NCBI RefSeq assembly: GCF_051401765.1
Contig: NC_135068.1
Span: 2,108,001-2,172,000, forward strand
Length of the DNA: 64,000 bases
Source: Calliopsis andreniformis
Taxonomy: Eukaryota; Arthropoda; Insecta; Hymenoptera; Andrenidae
Direction of reading: 5' to 3'
Shown: positions 20,121 to 32,764 of the stretch, piece by piece
Numbering within the stretch: the stretch's first letter is position 1
Layout: each line of letters begins with the position of its first letter
Position numbers and translations under genes: made by a program
The notes under the pieces: generated by a model
What the model saw: only the letters and a program-made list of their open reading frames with translations
What the model was told of the DNA's origin: nothing
The model's database searches: none

Positions 20121-23100
20121 TTATTTCGCCTGCTCGACCTCGGCAACCGTCGCCGCGGCAGGCTCATCCACGGGTAACTTACACATCCTTGTAATCGGAC
20201 GTGTATATGTGGACTTTGCTGTACGGACTTTTACCACCCGTACATTTTCGTCCTTACCCGGGAACACCTCCTCAATTCTCCCCATTTCCCACTGATTAGG
20301 GGGGAGAAGAGGATTCTGCACTAACACCAGATCCCCTGGTTGCAGTTGCAGTTGGGTGGTGCGCCACTTATAGCGATTTTGGAGGTGCGTGAGATAATCT
20401 CGCGTCCAGTGCCTCCAAAGCTGCTCGTGAAATTTTTGAATCGCTCTCCACCGCGATAGTCGCGAGAGTTTTTCAGTTTCCACCGATTGCAGCGGAATCG
20501 CATTTAGTGGACCTCCTGTTAGGAAATGTCCGGGCGTCAGAGGCGCATAATCATCTGGGTGGTCACTCAGGGGGGCGGTCGGTCGCGAGTTGAGACTCGC
20601 TTCGATCTTGCAGAGAAGCGTCTGCATTTCCTCTCCCGTCGGCGTGAATTCACCCAGTGTGCGCTTTAAATGGTGTTTCACCGATTTTACGCCGGCTTCC
20701 TGCATTCCACCGAAATGAGGAGCGCTGGGGGGGTTAAACCTCCACCTTATCCCCATAGAGCTGCATTTGTTTTGCATTTCTGTGGAGGAAAACGCCTCAC
20801 AGAACTGCTTACGTAACTCTCGATCGGCCCCAACGAAATTGGTGCCATTGTCGCTGAAAATGCAAGACGGTATACCACGTCTAGCTACAAACCGATCGAG
20901 TGCAGCTAAAAACGCGCTCGTCGTGTAATCATGGACGAGCTCGATGTGGACGGCGCGCGTGACGTAACAAACGAACACCGCGATGTACGCTTTGTGAGCC
21001 GTCTTTCCTCGACCAGCGGAGTCGCGGACACGGTAAGGCCCCGCGTAGTCCACTCCGCAGTTGTCGAAGGCCTTTGCAGGCCTGCAGCGTTCCGGTATCA
21101 AATGCTGCATTATTTGCGTGGAGGCGCTGCTTCGCCATCTCACGCATCGCATACATTTGTTTATAACCGTCTTCGCTGCGTTTCGGCAGCCGAGAATCCA
21201 GTAGCACTGCCTCACAGTATGCAAGGTCAGCTGCAAGCCCCCGTGCAACGTATCCACGTGGCACTGCCGGATTATGAGTGTTGACACATAATGTTTCGGC
21301 AGTATTATCGGGTGCTTGGTTTCCCATGCAAGCGTCGCATTCTCCAGTCGTCCGCCAACCCTCAAGACGTCATTTTCGTCGAGAAAAGGGTTTAGGCTTT
21401 TTAGCGGAGATTTCTCAGGTATTCCTCGGCGTTTTTTCAAGCACCGGTACTCTTCTGAGAAATGCGTGCCTTGTATGTGACGCACGATACGTTGAGTTGC
21501 GATTCGCAATTCTGACGCCTCGATTACTCGACTGTCGGGTGACCCCTGATCGGCGCGTGTTTGTTTTCGCCAGCGAAGACAATACGCCGTTACACGCAAC
21601 AGTTTTCTCCACGTTTGAAATCAGAACAGAAATTTCCATTCCGGTTTCGGAGTCGTTACATGTGCATGCGCTATGCGCTTGCTTTCAGTGGTCTCCACGG
21701 AAGCTGGCATCGCTGGCCACTCCACTTCCGGTCCGCTCAGCCACCCTGGTCCAAACATCCACAGTCTCGACTGCAGAAAATCTGCAGCCTCTATCCCACG
21801 CGAATTTAAATCCGCGGGATTTGAGCGTGTTGGAACGTAACGCCATTCAGCGCTCGGAAGAGACGTTTGGATTTTTGACACGCGGTTGGCTACCACAACC
21901 GTCCATGTCGATGGGTGTTTTTTAAGCCAAGCGAAGGCGATCGTAGAATCTGTCCAACAGACAACACGATCGATCGGCAGTGAGAGCGACTTTCTCAGAT
22001 GCACGATAAGCTCAGCGAGCAGTACGGCCCCGTTCAATTCAAGAACTGGGATCGACTGCGTTTTGATCGGAGCCACTCGCGTTTTTGCCATTAGAAGTGA
22101 TGTAAACACTTCATTGTTCACCGTCGTCACTCTCAAGTAGGTGACGGCGGAATAGGCAGCGAGTGATGCGTCACAAAATCCATGGAGCTCCACAGAGATT
22201 GCATCGGCTCCATATCGGATCCATCTGGGTAATTTCCAATCGTTCAATCTGTTCCAATCGACACAAAATGTGTTCCACATTTTGAGCGTCTCCGCGGAAA
22301 CGTGCTCGTCCCACTGGATTTTTTCCAGCCACTGGGCTTGCATCAAAATTTTCGCACGGATCATAACTGGCGAAAGCCAGCCGAGGGGATCGTACAGTTT
22401 CGCAATCTCCGAAAACAAAGTGCGCTTTGTTATCGGTGTTGCAGACGGTTGAAACCGTTGCAGATAGAAATAGAAAAAATCTCCAGATGGTATCCATCGC
22501 AGACCGAGTACCTTTAATTCTGAATCGTCAAACAAATTAAGGTCGACTGCGTGTGAGTGCGAGCTCTGTGGAATATTTTGTAGCAAATCTGACGAATTTC
22601 CAGCCCACTTGCGAAGGTTAAATCCACCTCGCTGTAGGAGCTCGCACGTTTGTTTACAGATTCTCTCCAACAACGGTTTGTCGGGAGCTCCCATAAACAC
22701 ATCGTCTACGTAGACGTCCTTCTCGAGGACAGGCGCGGCGAGCGGGTACCGGTCGCCGTCCTGTTTTTTCAGCTCGAGAAGTGTTCGCATCGAAAGGTAT
22801 GGAGCGCACGCCGTACCGTATGTGACGGTATTCAACTCGTAAGCGATAAGTCGCTCGGTCGAGGGGGTGCGCCATACGATGCATTGAAAACGACGATCCT
22901 CTTTAGCTACGAGAATTTGTCGAAACATCTTCTCGATATCCGCTACTAACACGTATTCGTACAGACGCCACCTCGTTAATACGGCGGTAATATCAGTCTG
23001 TAATTTTGGACCTACGTGGAGGAGGTCGTTCAGCGAGCGTCCGCCCGCTGTTTTGCTGGAGGCGTTAAACACGACGCGCAGCTTCGTCGTAGCGCTCTCC

Positions 23101-25445
23101 GTGCGAATAACCGCTCGGTGAGGGATATAGAGTCGCATGTTATCGACTGGCTCGAGCCGAGTCATATGATTTAACGACTCGTATTCAGTGAGAAACTCAC
23201 TGTATTCCTTCACGAGGGTTTGGTTCAAGTCCAGTTTTCTCCTCAACCTTGTCAATGCGGAGAGAGCTATTGAGAGAGAATCGCTCAACAGCTCGTCCGG
23301 GTTTGAATGGTTAAAAGGCAACCGAACTATAAACCTTCCCGTCGCGTGTCGCGCGACGGTTTTTACGAAGTGCTCTTCGCATTCGTCCTCGGCTTTGGTG
23401 TTCACCAAGGTCGAGGGCACCTCCTCTATCTCCCAGAATCGCCGTATCGCTTTGTCCAACGATTCAAGGACGCTGCAGAGCAGCGTCCTCACGGGATTTG
23501 GGGAAGAGTTTGCTGCGTCGATCGGCCCAGACAGGATCCAGCCCAAGGCCGTCTCCTGTGCGATCGGTCCTGTTTTGTTTATTCGACGGAATCCTCGTCG
23601 AATAATACTGGCGTACACCTCTGCACCGATGAGCACCTCAATCGGTCGATCAGATGCAGGGTCTGGATCTGCAAGCGTCAGTTCACTTAAGATCTCAGCA
23701 TCTGAGATGCGAACCGACGGTGGAACGTAGGACGTAATTTTCGGGACGATGTATGCACTTGTGCGGAACGCCTGTGCAGTGCACCGTGTTGACCCGAATC
23801 TAATGTCCGCGCTGTGCGTAATCTCGTGGGTCTTTCCGCCCCCCAAGCCGGTTACCATGGCTTGGGTTTTCCTTCGCGCGAGTTGTAGATCATTCACCAG
23901 ACTCGCTGTTATGAAGGAGGCCTCAGATCCCTGATCAATGAGTGCACGCGCGATACGCGACGTACCTCCCTTTCCATAGACTCGCACATCAGCTGTCGCC
24001 AGAAACACATATCCCGTTACGCTCTCTGTCGCACCACAGTGAGACGCAACGTTGTCGGCTGACGTAGAAGCACGAGAATTCGTGTTTACGTTTGCCTGTA
24101 CAGGACTGCGCGCAGGAACGTTGCTCCGTCCCGCTTCCCGCTTGCCCTGATTTGGCTTGTTCGTCGAATGACGGTTACTTGTGCCGACTTTCCGTGTATC
24201 GAAGTGCAGGATGGTATGATGCCGTCCGTTACACTGTTTACATGACACGCTGGTTCGACAGTGTGTCACCGTGTGCGTAGACGCCAAGCAGTTTATACAA
24301 TACTGATTATTCTTCAGGTATTGAAACCGCTGTTCCGGCGAAAGTGTCTTGAACTTTTTGCACGTAGCAACTACGTGCGGCTGTTCACAAAACACGCACT
24401 TTTCGGGAGTAGGGGGAGCATTCTCGACCACGGCGTTATGCTGCCGTATGCGAGATTTCGGCGTGACTTCCGCCTTTGCGTTACATCGTTGGTGTTCCAA
24501 TGCCACCAACGCGCGCTCCTGTCCGTCAAGGAACTTCATCATGTCGTCAAACGACGGGAAGTCCGTGTCCGATTGGATAGACATTTCCCACTCCCACTGC
24601 AGGGCTGCTTCCAGCTTCTCTTTTATGAGAATGACCAGCACGTCACTCCACTCTTTAGTAGGGCGCCCCAATCTCTTGAGCGCAGCGAGCGTCTGTCTCC
24701 AGCTCACTGTGACTTGCTGGAAGCTGGGTAGATCGCCTTTTTTTATCATTCTCAGCTTCCGTAAGGTCTCAAGAAGCTGAGTGATAATTGTGCTTGGGTT
24801 CCCGAATCGTTTCTTCAGGGCGTCCCACGCCTCGCTGAAATTGCGATCCGCAATTTCAAATTCGGCGATCGTCGCGAGAGCCTCACCTTCCAAGCACGCG
24901 TTCAAATATTGCAACCGTTGTGCGTCGGACAACCGTTGGTTATTCTTCACGCCAGCGGTGAATAGATCCTCAAAGTGTCACCACTTTCTGGAATCACCGC
25001 TGAACTTTGGAAGGCTTTGCTTAGGCAACTCGACTGGAATCTGCGTGTTGTCAAAGCCGGCACCCTCGGCTTTACGTTGGTTAATACCCAACTCAACCCG
25101 CTCCTTCGCTTCGACCAGTTGTGCGATTTCCGTCATTAGGAAATCCTGGACCTCGTGGAACGTGTCCTCGGCGTCCTGAAGCACCTCCTGATCGAAGAAG
25201 GGTATACCTTTACGGTGATGGAGGGGAATGCCCTGTTTGAGACGACTAACTCGCTCGAGCACGTCCCTCCACACTTCCGTGGCATAGTTTAGCTTTTCTT
25301 TCAGGAGGAAGATAGTAAAACTACTTCGTCCTTTCTTCTTCAGATTCGTCACGAGTCGGGTCAAACCTCTGACTCGCGAGACGATATCCTCCATGTCACT
25401 CTCGAGGTTGGGCGAAAGCGCCTGTTCTCTTTGCGGAGTGGACAT
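20121..25445 (-). pseudogene. BEL/Pao Gag-Pol polyprotein, two TGA stops (copy 1)
   Basis: A single frame of 1,774 codons interrupted only by TGA at 24978-24980 and 21621-21623. Order (approximate residues): Gag with DUF1759-like region (about 145-300), zinc knuckles near 350 (CVFCEQPHVVATC) and 385 (CINCLASTHTVTHC), aspartic protease near 503 (LIDQGSEASFI), RT with VFNASSKT and the catalytic YVDD near 911, RNase H (CWTDSTIAFAWL), integrase zinc finger near 1397 (CHVDTLHGG...NKCMRC), integrase Asp near 1465 (DYAGPY), Asp near 1530 (FSDNGTNF), Glu near 1580 (GMQEAG), and a DUF5641-like C-terminus. At 21621 the homologous copy-2 codon is CGC. Start is the ATG at 25445 (MSTPQREQ), only 40 bp from the LTR. 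Confidence 0.9.
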
Positions 25446-25486
25446 GGTGGTACGGTTCGAGAGGTAAACGCTACTCGAAACTCGAC

Positions 25487-26741
25487 TTAAATACGACGTT
25501 TATTGAAATACTTTGGTTGGGGGGTCTTCGACCAAAATCTTGGGGAAGGGTCCCTTGGACTGACGCCGGCCGGTGTCCCTTAGCGACGCTGGCGTCTGGA
25601 AAAGAAAAGAGCGGCGAAACCGCACTGGTCAGCGAGCGTATTGCTTTCAAGCTAAACCGTGTCTTCCCGACTCCAGGCTTCGAAAACGAGCCTATGTGGA
25701 GGGGGGAGCAGTACCTTGACGTATCGTTAAGGTAGTGCAGTGGACTGTAATACCGACGTTTCTTCGCTCTGAAGAAAGCGTCGGCAGACGAGTGTGCAGA
25801 AAGGAGGGATCCTCCTTTTCTCTGCTCAACCTGCCTTCCAAGAAGGCTTGCCTCGTGCGAATCACGGTTGTAAGCCGAGATTCGCGAGCGTTCGACCCTC
25901 GGTACTAGCACTAACTAGACTTGGCGGCTGATAAAGGCCAGAGGTTGTAGCACTCACCGTTCACCGCGACGTACGCATCTATTCGTCGTACGCGGGCTGC
26001 TGCTAAACGGGTGATACAACACGGGCAACGCAGAGGTGATACACTTACGTTTACCCTCTCTGTTGGTGTCAATATCGTGGCTCAACCAAGAAGAGGTCTT
26101 GATTGCTCCTCCGACGAATAGCAAGCTCAGGGAATCGAGGTAACCACCGATTCCAAGAGCGCAGTTACTCGTCTGTTAAATTATCGCGACTAAACAATCG
26201 CTTTTCCTTCGCACGTGTAATACGTGATTCTCGAAGGGAGCTATAGCAAGCTGTAGTGCGATATTACAGCGTAGAAGGCGTCACGAGCTAAGGAACTTGG
26301 TGCCCAAATTTCCTAACTCAGCAGACTCTTCTGTAAATGCTGTTCCTTGCTACTGTGCGAGCGATTGGTGCAAGACTGACTTCGACATGCGAGCGTGAGA
26401 CGCTCCGCGAAAATCGCGGAGTCCCCGAAAATCCGCTACGCGGCGCTCGCTTATCATTGTCTCTCTTTGTCTAATGTACCGATCTTGCTCTCTCTCTTTG
26501 TCAGGCTCCGATACCCCCACTCGACATCGAGCCTGGAGTTCAAAACCGTTGCTCGACAACGCTTACTTTATTTGAACTTCAATTTTAACGATAAAAACAA
26601 GTTCTACGACAGCTGACCGTGTTTTGCTGCTAGGACAACGGATTCTCCAACCGAAGGCAACCTTCGATCGGTCACGTATACCAACAAATCACGAATCTCG
26701 CGGACGAGCCAAATGCCCGTTATATAACCGCTTTTTAAACA
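25487..26741 (-). mobile_element. BEL/Pao 5' LTR lacking U5 (copy 1)
   Basis: Ends TTTAAACA at 26741 and matches the left LTR, but homology stops near 25487, a dozen bases past the AATAAA (about 25498-25503, minus), i.e. near the expected poly(A) site. U5 and a primer-binding site are not seen in the 40 bp before gag. Confidence 0.8.
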
Positions 26742-27869
26742 AAATTAAATCATAGGATATAAGTGAAAAATACATAATAAATAGAAATAATAAATATAAT
26801 ACGAATATACAAAAAAAAAAAAATATAATAAAATTAATAAAAATCTAATAAGGACAAAATAAAAAGAGAAAATAAGTTATCAGGTTGACTTTTTCCTACG
26901 GAATAATTTCCGTGGAATCCCCCTGCGTCGAGCGGCAAGAAGCTCGAGGCAGGACGCCCTGACAACTTCGCCGTGTCCGCCCCGCAAGCCGCTTTACTAA
27001 TGAACCGATTGGCTGGATGGGCGCCAGATACTTTCGTACCGATTTCGTGAAATTCCGTAACACTACGCGGCACTTGCAGAACGGGCACTGCGGCTTTCCT
27101 CGGCTAGCTCGTCGAAGAGGACGGGTCGCGGTTCGGGAACGCAGGAAAAGCGGGCTACGGCGAAAATAAATCTAATTCGAATTGTCTCCCACAGATGTTT
27201 ATTACAACGACGGCACCGTGCAGACGGCACGGTGAAGGAAGACCACAGATGGTCGGTGTTACAGGCACGTGGCCGACGCTTCGGCACGCGTGGACTCGTC
27301 TATTACAAATCTAGTCGAACTAGCACGATAATCAAACGCGAAAATGTTATCGCGGCACTAAAGACGCCCTGGGGGAAAACCCGAGTCGCGCCTCGCACTA
27401 TCGGCACTCGGTGCCCAAAATATGATAAGACCAAAGTAGTCAAGTGGCTTACCCCAATATCGCTGGTCTACGCACAGGTTCGACAACGAGTGACGATACC
27501 CGGCACGCGTGCATGCGACCCCCCTCGATTCGCGGCACGTCCCTCCCCCGCGCAAGCGCTACAGCCCCGCCGCGTACTCGCTTTGGCCCAGGCGCGTACA
27601 TGTGGAGCGAGGCCCCGCTCCTCTCCGGTGGCGTTCCGCATTTGTCCGCTAGTATGGAGACTCCCTCAGGACTTTCTGTGGCCATGGCCGCCTGGGCGAC
27701 GATCTCCTGGCTCGCCTCCACCCTCGCCTTCCGTGTTGGCCTCCTTAGAAGGGCAGCGCCGCGGGACCATTTGTCTGGTGGTGATTTCCTTCCTTGGCCT
27801 TTTGGTCCACCGCGGAAGCGGCAAGTCCCTCAACTCCGAGGGTGGAGGGCCCTTGGTACATCCGGTGTC
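26742..27869. other. Unassigned, AT-rich then GC-rich
   Basis: 26742-26880 is low-complexity A/T. 26880-27869 is GC-rich with long open frames on both strands (27232-27936 plus, 27449-27721 and 27666-27980 minus), but none shows motifs I recognise and they overlap as expected for GC-rich noncoding DNA. Probably part of an unidentified retroelement. Confidence 0.4.
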
Positions 27870-28130
27870 CTTACTGCGCCTGGATCTGGAACTGCGCGGC
27901 CAGGGGACGGGGACGGCCTCAGGGTCCCTCAGGTAGCTTCTACGGCCCTGAAACGTCGTACGCGCTCGGCACGGAGGCACCCGAAATTATCAACTATCCT
28001 TAAGACGCGACTTTTCCCCCAGGAGACGTCTCTCGGCAGGTGTTCGCAAGGGGGCCGTACGGTCCTTCTTCTAAATGATATTATCGACTGTGAAACCCGG
28101 GGACGGCGCTACGCGCAACGTCACAAAGTA
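27870..28130 (-). repeat. Dispersed 255-bp repeat, copy 1
   Basis: Matches 59890-60147 along its length: shared ctacggccctgaaacgtcgt, ctcggcacg-aggcacccgaa, ccccaggagacgtct, gggggccgtacggtccttct. On the minus strand it begins TGTGACGTTGC, suggesting an LTR end. Confidence 0.75.
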
Positions 28131-28317
28131 CACTTATAAGTAACTTATACCTAAGGAAGGAAATAAGGAGAAGGTAAATGAAGGGAATTAAATATATAGA
28201 GTAAATATGCAAAAAGTGCTTTTATTTAAAAAAAAAAACTCGGGGAAATTACATTATTTATAAAACGGGAGGAGGAAAAATATAGAAAAACATGTATGGT
28301 TGAAATGTAGAGGGCGG

Positions 28318-28710
28318 CTACTCCCATTTGTCCTCCTCCTAAAACAAAAAAGAAACACACAACACGTTAGAAAACAATCAAGAATAAACAGGAAAAAAAA
28401 AACAAATACAACAAACACAAAACAAAAATAACACAATACTTACATCATATGGCCCTTCGCCAAACAACCGCCGAAAGTCAAAAAAATCGGAGACCACCCA
28501 CGCAGGAGGCAGGTCTTCCTGCCATAAGCTGTCGACAGTCTCACGGCCAATCCGCCGGCGCACGCGGAGCCACAATAAGGCCCACCGGTTGCGGTCCCCA
28601 TTTGGGAAATCTTCCCTAGGACACTATAATATAAAAATAAAAATAAACACAACACAAAAAAGAAAGGCGAACAGTTAATTACTCACCCCGCAAACGGAAC
28701 AACATTCCAT
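28318..28710 (-). CDS. Small three-exon gene, 74 aa, function unknown
   Basis: Minus strand. Exon 1 is 28687-28710 (MECCSVCG), exon 2 is 28444-28623 (60 codons), exon 3 is 28318-28338 (EEDKWE, TAG). Donors GTGAGT and GTAAGT; acceptors ATATTATAG and TTGTTTTAG; both introns (63 and 105 bp) phase 0. A TGTATAAATGG TATA box lies near 28807-28817, about 100 bp upstream of the ATG, and an AATAAA at 28221-28226, about 90 bp past the stop, so a whole transcription unit is visible. Four Cys in the first nine residues could bind metal. The C-terminal half (DSLWQEDLPP then DFRRLFGE) resembles the RRLWNEEIPI...LDYLFG ending of the gene at 5468-5996. Family unknown. Confidence 0.6.
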
Positions 28711-28849
28711 TGTTTCACAAAACATTATTATTATTATTATTACTATTATTTTCTTTACAAACAATCTCAAAACTTTAACGAATGAGCGCTCCGCGAAGGA
28801 ACAGCTCCATTTATACAGTACATTTTGCAAACGCAGCAAAATTTATTTC

Positions 28850-30540
28850 AGGATCCTCCAACCATGGGGACTTAATGAAGCAGCGCCCACTGGCGAGGAT
28901 CTACCGATAAAAATTGAAAAACAGACAGGTACCCCGGGAATCTACTATGACCGCATAGGAGATGTAAACATGGTTACCGACACATGGAAAGTGGTCATAC
29001 AAGTGGGAACCGAACAGTTAGAAAACAGGTACGAACAGATCGAACGATATATCCAACAAATAAATAGCATCTGTACATACCATACAGACATCCTAGAAGT
29101 AAGAATAACGTGCAACAATCATTAGGTATTATAAAAAGACGAATGACAAAAGTTAGTAACAACATAAAACAAGTAGTAGAAATATCGCAAGAGAGGGACA
29201 AAACCAGAGGATTAATAAACGGTATAGGGACCTTAGCAAAAACCCTTTTTGGAACAATGGACGCTGACGACGCGGAAAGAATTAACTTTCATTTTGCAAA
29301 CTTAAACCAAGGACAACGCGCACTCAGAAACGCAATGAAAGAACAAATACAAATCACAAACACTACACTTACTCACTTACACAATTTAGAAGAAACATTA
29401 CAAAGTAATGAAAACATATTAACCAGTCAATTCACTTATCTTCAAAAACACCTCCAGTCGACACTAAACCATGTTAAACTCAGAACCGATTTAATTGACC
29501 ACTTTTCGACACTTAACACATTAATGTCTGATATAATAGACGATACTAATGACGTTACTGAATTTCACACAAACTTAAAAAGAGGACATCTTGCCCCAAA
29601 GTTTATGACCGCAAAACAACTAGTTAACCTCCTACAAAACGCGACTCCGCACTTACCCGACGGACTGACATTCCCGATAATAATAAAAACGAAAAGTATA
29701 ATAGCTTTAGAAAAAGTATCAATGATAACTGCCTATGTAGAAGGATAAAAAATCATCGCAATAATCAGCATTCCACTCATTACAAATCAAGCCTTTAAAA
29801 TAATGGAAGTAAAATCGATTCCCACACACGTAAAAGGCAACACTTACGCGACGTTAGTAACCAGGTCACCACTTATAATCGTAAACACTAACATAAATAA
29901 GTATATAATAGCGAATACGGAGGATTTAAGAGATTGTAAAAACATAGCGTGCCAATACCTTTGCAACCCGTTCCCAATATACAAAATTACAGACAACATG
30001 GACTGCGAATACAAACTATGGCTAGAACCATCCATTGAAATGCCCAAAAATTGTAGAATAGAATATTTTGCGACTAACCATTCTATATGGATAAAAATAT
30101 CACGCCCCGAAAAATGGATATACGCAACGCATGAACCGAAGAAAATAGAACTAGAATGTAACCAAAGAACAACTAGATCAATAATCGAACGGTCAGGAAC
30201 AATAACAATACTAAGTAAATGTAAACTACACACTCAGGAAGTAACACTGCAGTCCCAAAAAACAACATATAGCGCACACCTTAACTTAGATACTGCAACA
30301 ATATATAATCTAACACTACCTAATCAAACAAATTCATATAAAACTAACAAAGAGCCTTACACACAAATACAATTACACAACATACTCCAAAAAACAGAAG
30401 ACATCACCCACCTACAAAACAAATTAGAAAACGAATCGGAAGAATTAAACACTTCCGATAAGACAACTTTACTTCACATAATGTACCCCTGTCACGTCCC
30501 CGTATACACCATAGTGTATACGCGGCCCTGTAGTTTATAA
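28850..30540 (+). pseudogene. Errantivirus-type envelope (F-protein-like), decayed
   Basis: Opens after a possible splice acceptor (tttatttcag, 28841-28850). N-terminal part to about 29127 (PGIYYDRIGDVN), frameshift at about 29125, then 29110-29748 with the fusion-subunit start RGLINGIGTLAKTLFGTMD, an in-frame TAA at 29746-29748, and continuation in the same frame from 29803 to 30540 (Cys-containing ectodomain, KNIACQYLCNPFP). The RG-LINGIG...LFGT region matches insect retrovirus and baculovirus F-type fusion proteins. The membrane anchor is missing, and the end runs into LTR-like sequence. Cannot encode a functional protein as it stands. Confidence 0.75.
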
Positions 30541-31590
30541 GATTATATTGTAATCGTTTAGCGTTTATCACGTCTCCGTATACACCGTAGTGTATATGCG
30601 GCCCTGTAACATATAATAATATGTCGCAACGAATATTATCATCATTTAGCATAAGTCGAGTCACGAGAGATTAGCCACCGGGCGCCAAAACAGGTGCATC
30701 ACCGCGCGAGTATCTCACTCAGACGATGACTCACCGCTCGACGCCACTTAGCGGCGAAAACAAGTGCGTCACTGCTAAAGTTGGGCAAAGCAGCTCACCC
30801 GATGAGTCATCGCTCGAGCGTACGCACCACCGGGTGCCCTCTCTACGCACGCGCCGAGCGTCCCTTCCACTGAGGCGCGCTCTCCCCACTCCGATAATGT
30901 GCGCGGCAGAGCTGCGCGTGAGGCTACCTCAGTGGATGCGGACCGCTTCCCAAAATAGTTCTACACCGAGCATCGACTTGACAGGAGCTACTAGCTCCAG
31001 AGCCCTGAGCTCTCACCGTTTCTTATACCAGTGTCTCAATCTAGTACTTAGTGCTTCTATTCCATTCTTGTATTCGATATTCTTAAGAAGTATCCTAGAT
31101 TAAGTGTTTTGTAGGTTTATTGATATTCATATTCTTTTATATAAAATATATATTGTTAATTGAGTTCTAATCCGAGGTCTGACAGTTTAATTACCTCTCT
31201 AATTCCATATATCTTTTCGCGACCGCGTTTACCGTGATTAAAGTCAGTGCGCGACAGTCATCTTCCGGTAAAGTTAAATCTATGTGCTCTCAATCGTGCT
31301 TAGTTCAGTGCAACGTCGTTCAACGTCTTTGATTCCTCTGTTTCCTAGAGCGGACCTCCGCTTAGGAACGTTTCCATATTCCCAAGTTTCTAGAGCGGAC
31401 CCCGCTTAGAAACGTCTCCATCTTTCCTCTCAAATAGAGCGGACCACCGCTTATTCGAATTTGACTTCTCTGGGACAGAGCGGACCACCGCTTGTTTCGG
31501 TTAAGGGTTCTAAATTCCGTGATTCCCCAAACGACGCACGTTTCTAATGCGCGACGCGCTGATCTGACTACGGAAGATGCTTAAACCCGA
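30490..31590. other. LTR-like noncoding DNA with internal duplications
   Basis: A 76-bp direct duplication (about 30497-30620) contains the inverted repeat gtatacac/gtgtatac. A looser duplication of about 78 bp (30673-30745 and 30749-30826) follows, around aaacaggtgc/aaacaagtgc. Probably the 3' LTR of the env-bearing element, but its boundaries are not certain. Confidence 0.45.
31340..31495 (+). repeat. Four hairpin repeats, about 43-bp spacing
   Basis: The palindrome agcggaccnccgctt occurs four times (near 31348, 31394, 31437, 31477), each followed by a short pyrimidine-rich spacer. Confidence 0.85.
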
Positions 31591-32410
31591 AGAGCGGGAC
31601 GAAAGAATTTCGTCAGGTGTGCACTGACAGTGAAGACCTGATTTTGGACTATGTACAAGAAAATCCAAGTACCAGCGTCAGGCAATTGGAACAATTGTTT
31701 GGGGTACCACACTCTACCGCACATCGCATATTGAAGGACTCCGGTCAGCGATCGTACCACATTTACACGGTACAGGCATTATTGCCTACCGATTTACAGG
31801 CAAGGCTATTATTCTGTCAATGGGTAATCAGTGCCTACGAAGAAAACCCCGAAATGTTAAATAACATTTTATGGACGGACGAGAGCACCCTCATCAGATT
31901 CAGTGCATTTAATAGGCGAAATGAGCATCGGTGGAGCTATGGCAACCCTTTGCAACCAGGAGCCTTTCTTTTCAATACCGCTGGAAAATAAATGTATGGG
32001 CTGGAATTATAGGCACTGAAATAATAGGGCCGTTTTTCTTATCGCCATCATTAACGGCAGGAGAATATTTACAATTTCTGCAAAATCATTTGCCTACATT
32101 ATTAGAGGATCTGCCCCTAAATATTAGGCAACAAATGCTATTACAGCAGGATGGAGCTCCACCGCATTTCGGTCAACAAGTCCGCCAATATTTAAATCAA
32201 CGGTTTGAAGGAGGATGGATAGGACGATCGGGACCGATCCCTTGGCCACCGCGATCTCCTGATCTTAACCCGCTTGATTTTTTTCTTTGGGGGTACATTA
32301 AACAAAAAGTTTATGCGGTCGAAATAGATTCGGAAAATACTCTACGCGATCGCATAATTAGTGCGTTTGTCGAAGTGCGGGCAGAAAGAGTTGTACAACT
32401 GGAAGTTTGA
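31590..32410 (+). pseudogene. DD41D mariner-type transposase, frameshifted
   Basis: Helix-turn-helix region (STSVRQLEQLFGVPHSTAHRI), first catalytic Asp (ILWTDEST), frameshift near 31950-31985, second Asp (LLQQDGAPPH), third Asp in SPDLNPLDFFLWG. By direct count 41 residues separate the second Asp from the Asp in NPLD, the DD41D spacing. The N-terminus is incomplete; a cut-and-paste transposase relic. Confidence 0.8.
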
Positions 32411-32429
32411 AACTGGAGGAGACGTTTTT

Positions 32430-32745
32430 GAACATTTACTCTAAAGAAATGAAGAAATGAACGCGAAAGTATTCCACGATTGGTATATTCCACTACTGGA
32501 AGGCCTCGAGGAGGGCTGCATTATCGTCATGGATAACGCCAGTTACCATTCAACGGTTAAAAAGAAGGCACCAACAAGCTCCAGCAAAAAACACGAAGGA
32601 ATGGAATGGCTAGGAAGCAAAAATATACAGTTTCAAGAAAATTAGACAACATCAAAACTTCTGAATAATGTACGAGCTCATAAGGCTACCCGAAAAGAAT
32701 ATGTACTTGATGAATTGGCATTAGAAATGGGACATGATAAGGTAG
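32430..32745 (+). pseudogene. IS630-Tc1-mariner transposase fragment
   Basis: KVFHDWYIPLLEGLEEGC, IIVMDNASYHS (second catalytic Asp), then GMEWLGSKNIQF and, past a stop, KEYVLDELALEMGHDK. Same layout as the DD82E transposase at 57619-59102 (IIVLDNAPYHS), but a different family member. It is cut before the Glu region. Confidence 0.7.
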
Positions 32746-32764
32746 AACGCCATTCTACTCTATT

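Noticed and set aside
27232..27936. 234-codon plus frame as a gene
   Set aside because: GC-rich, overlapped by minus frames of similar length, no motif, and part of it lies in a dispersed repeat.
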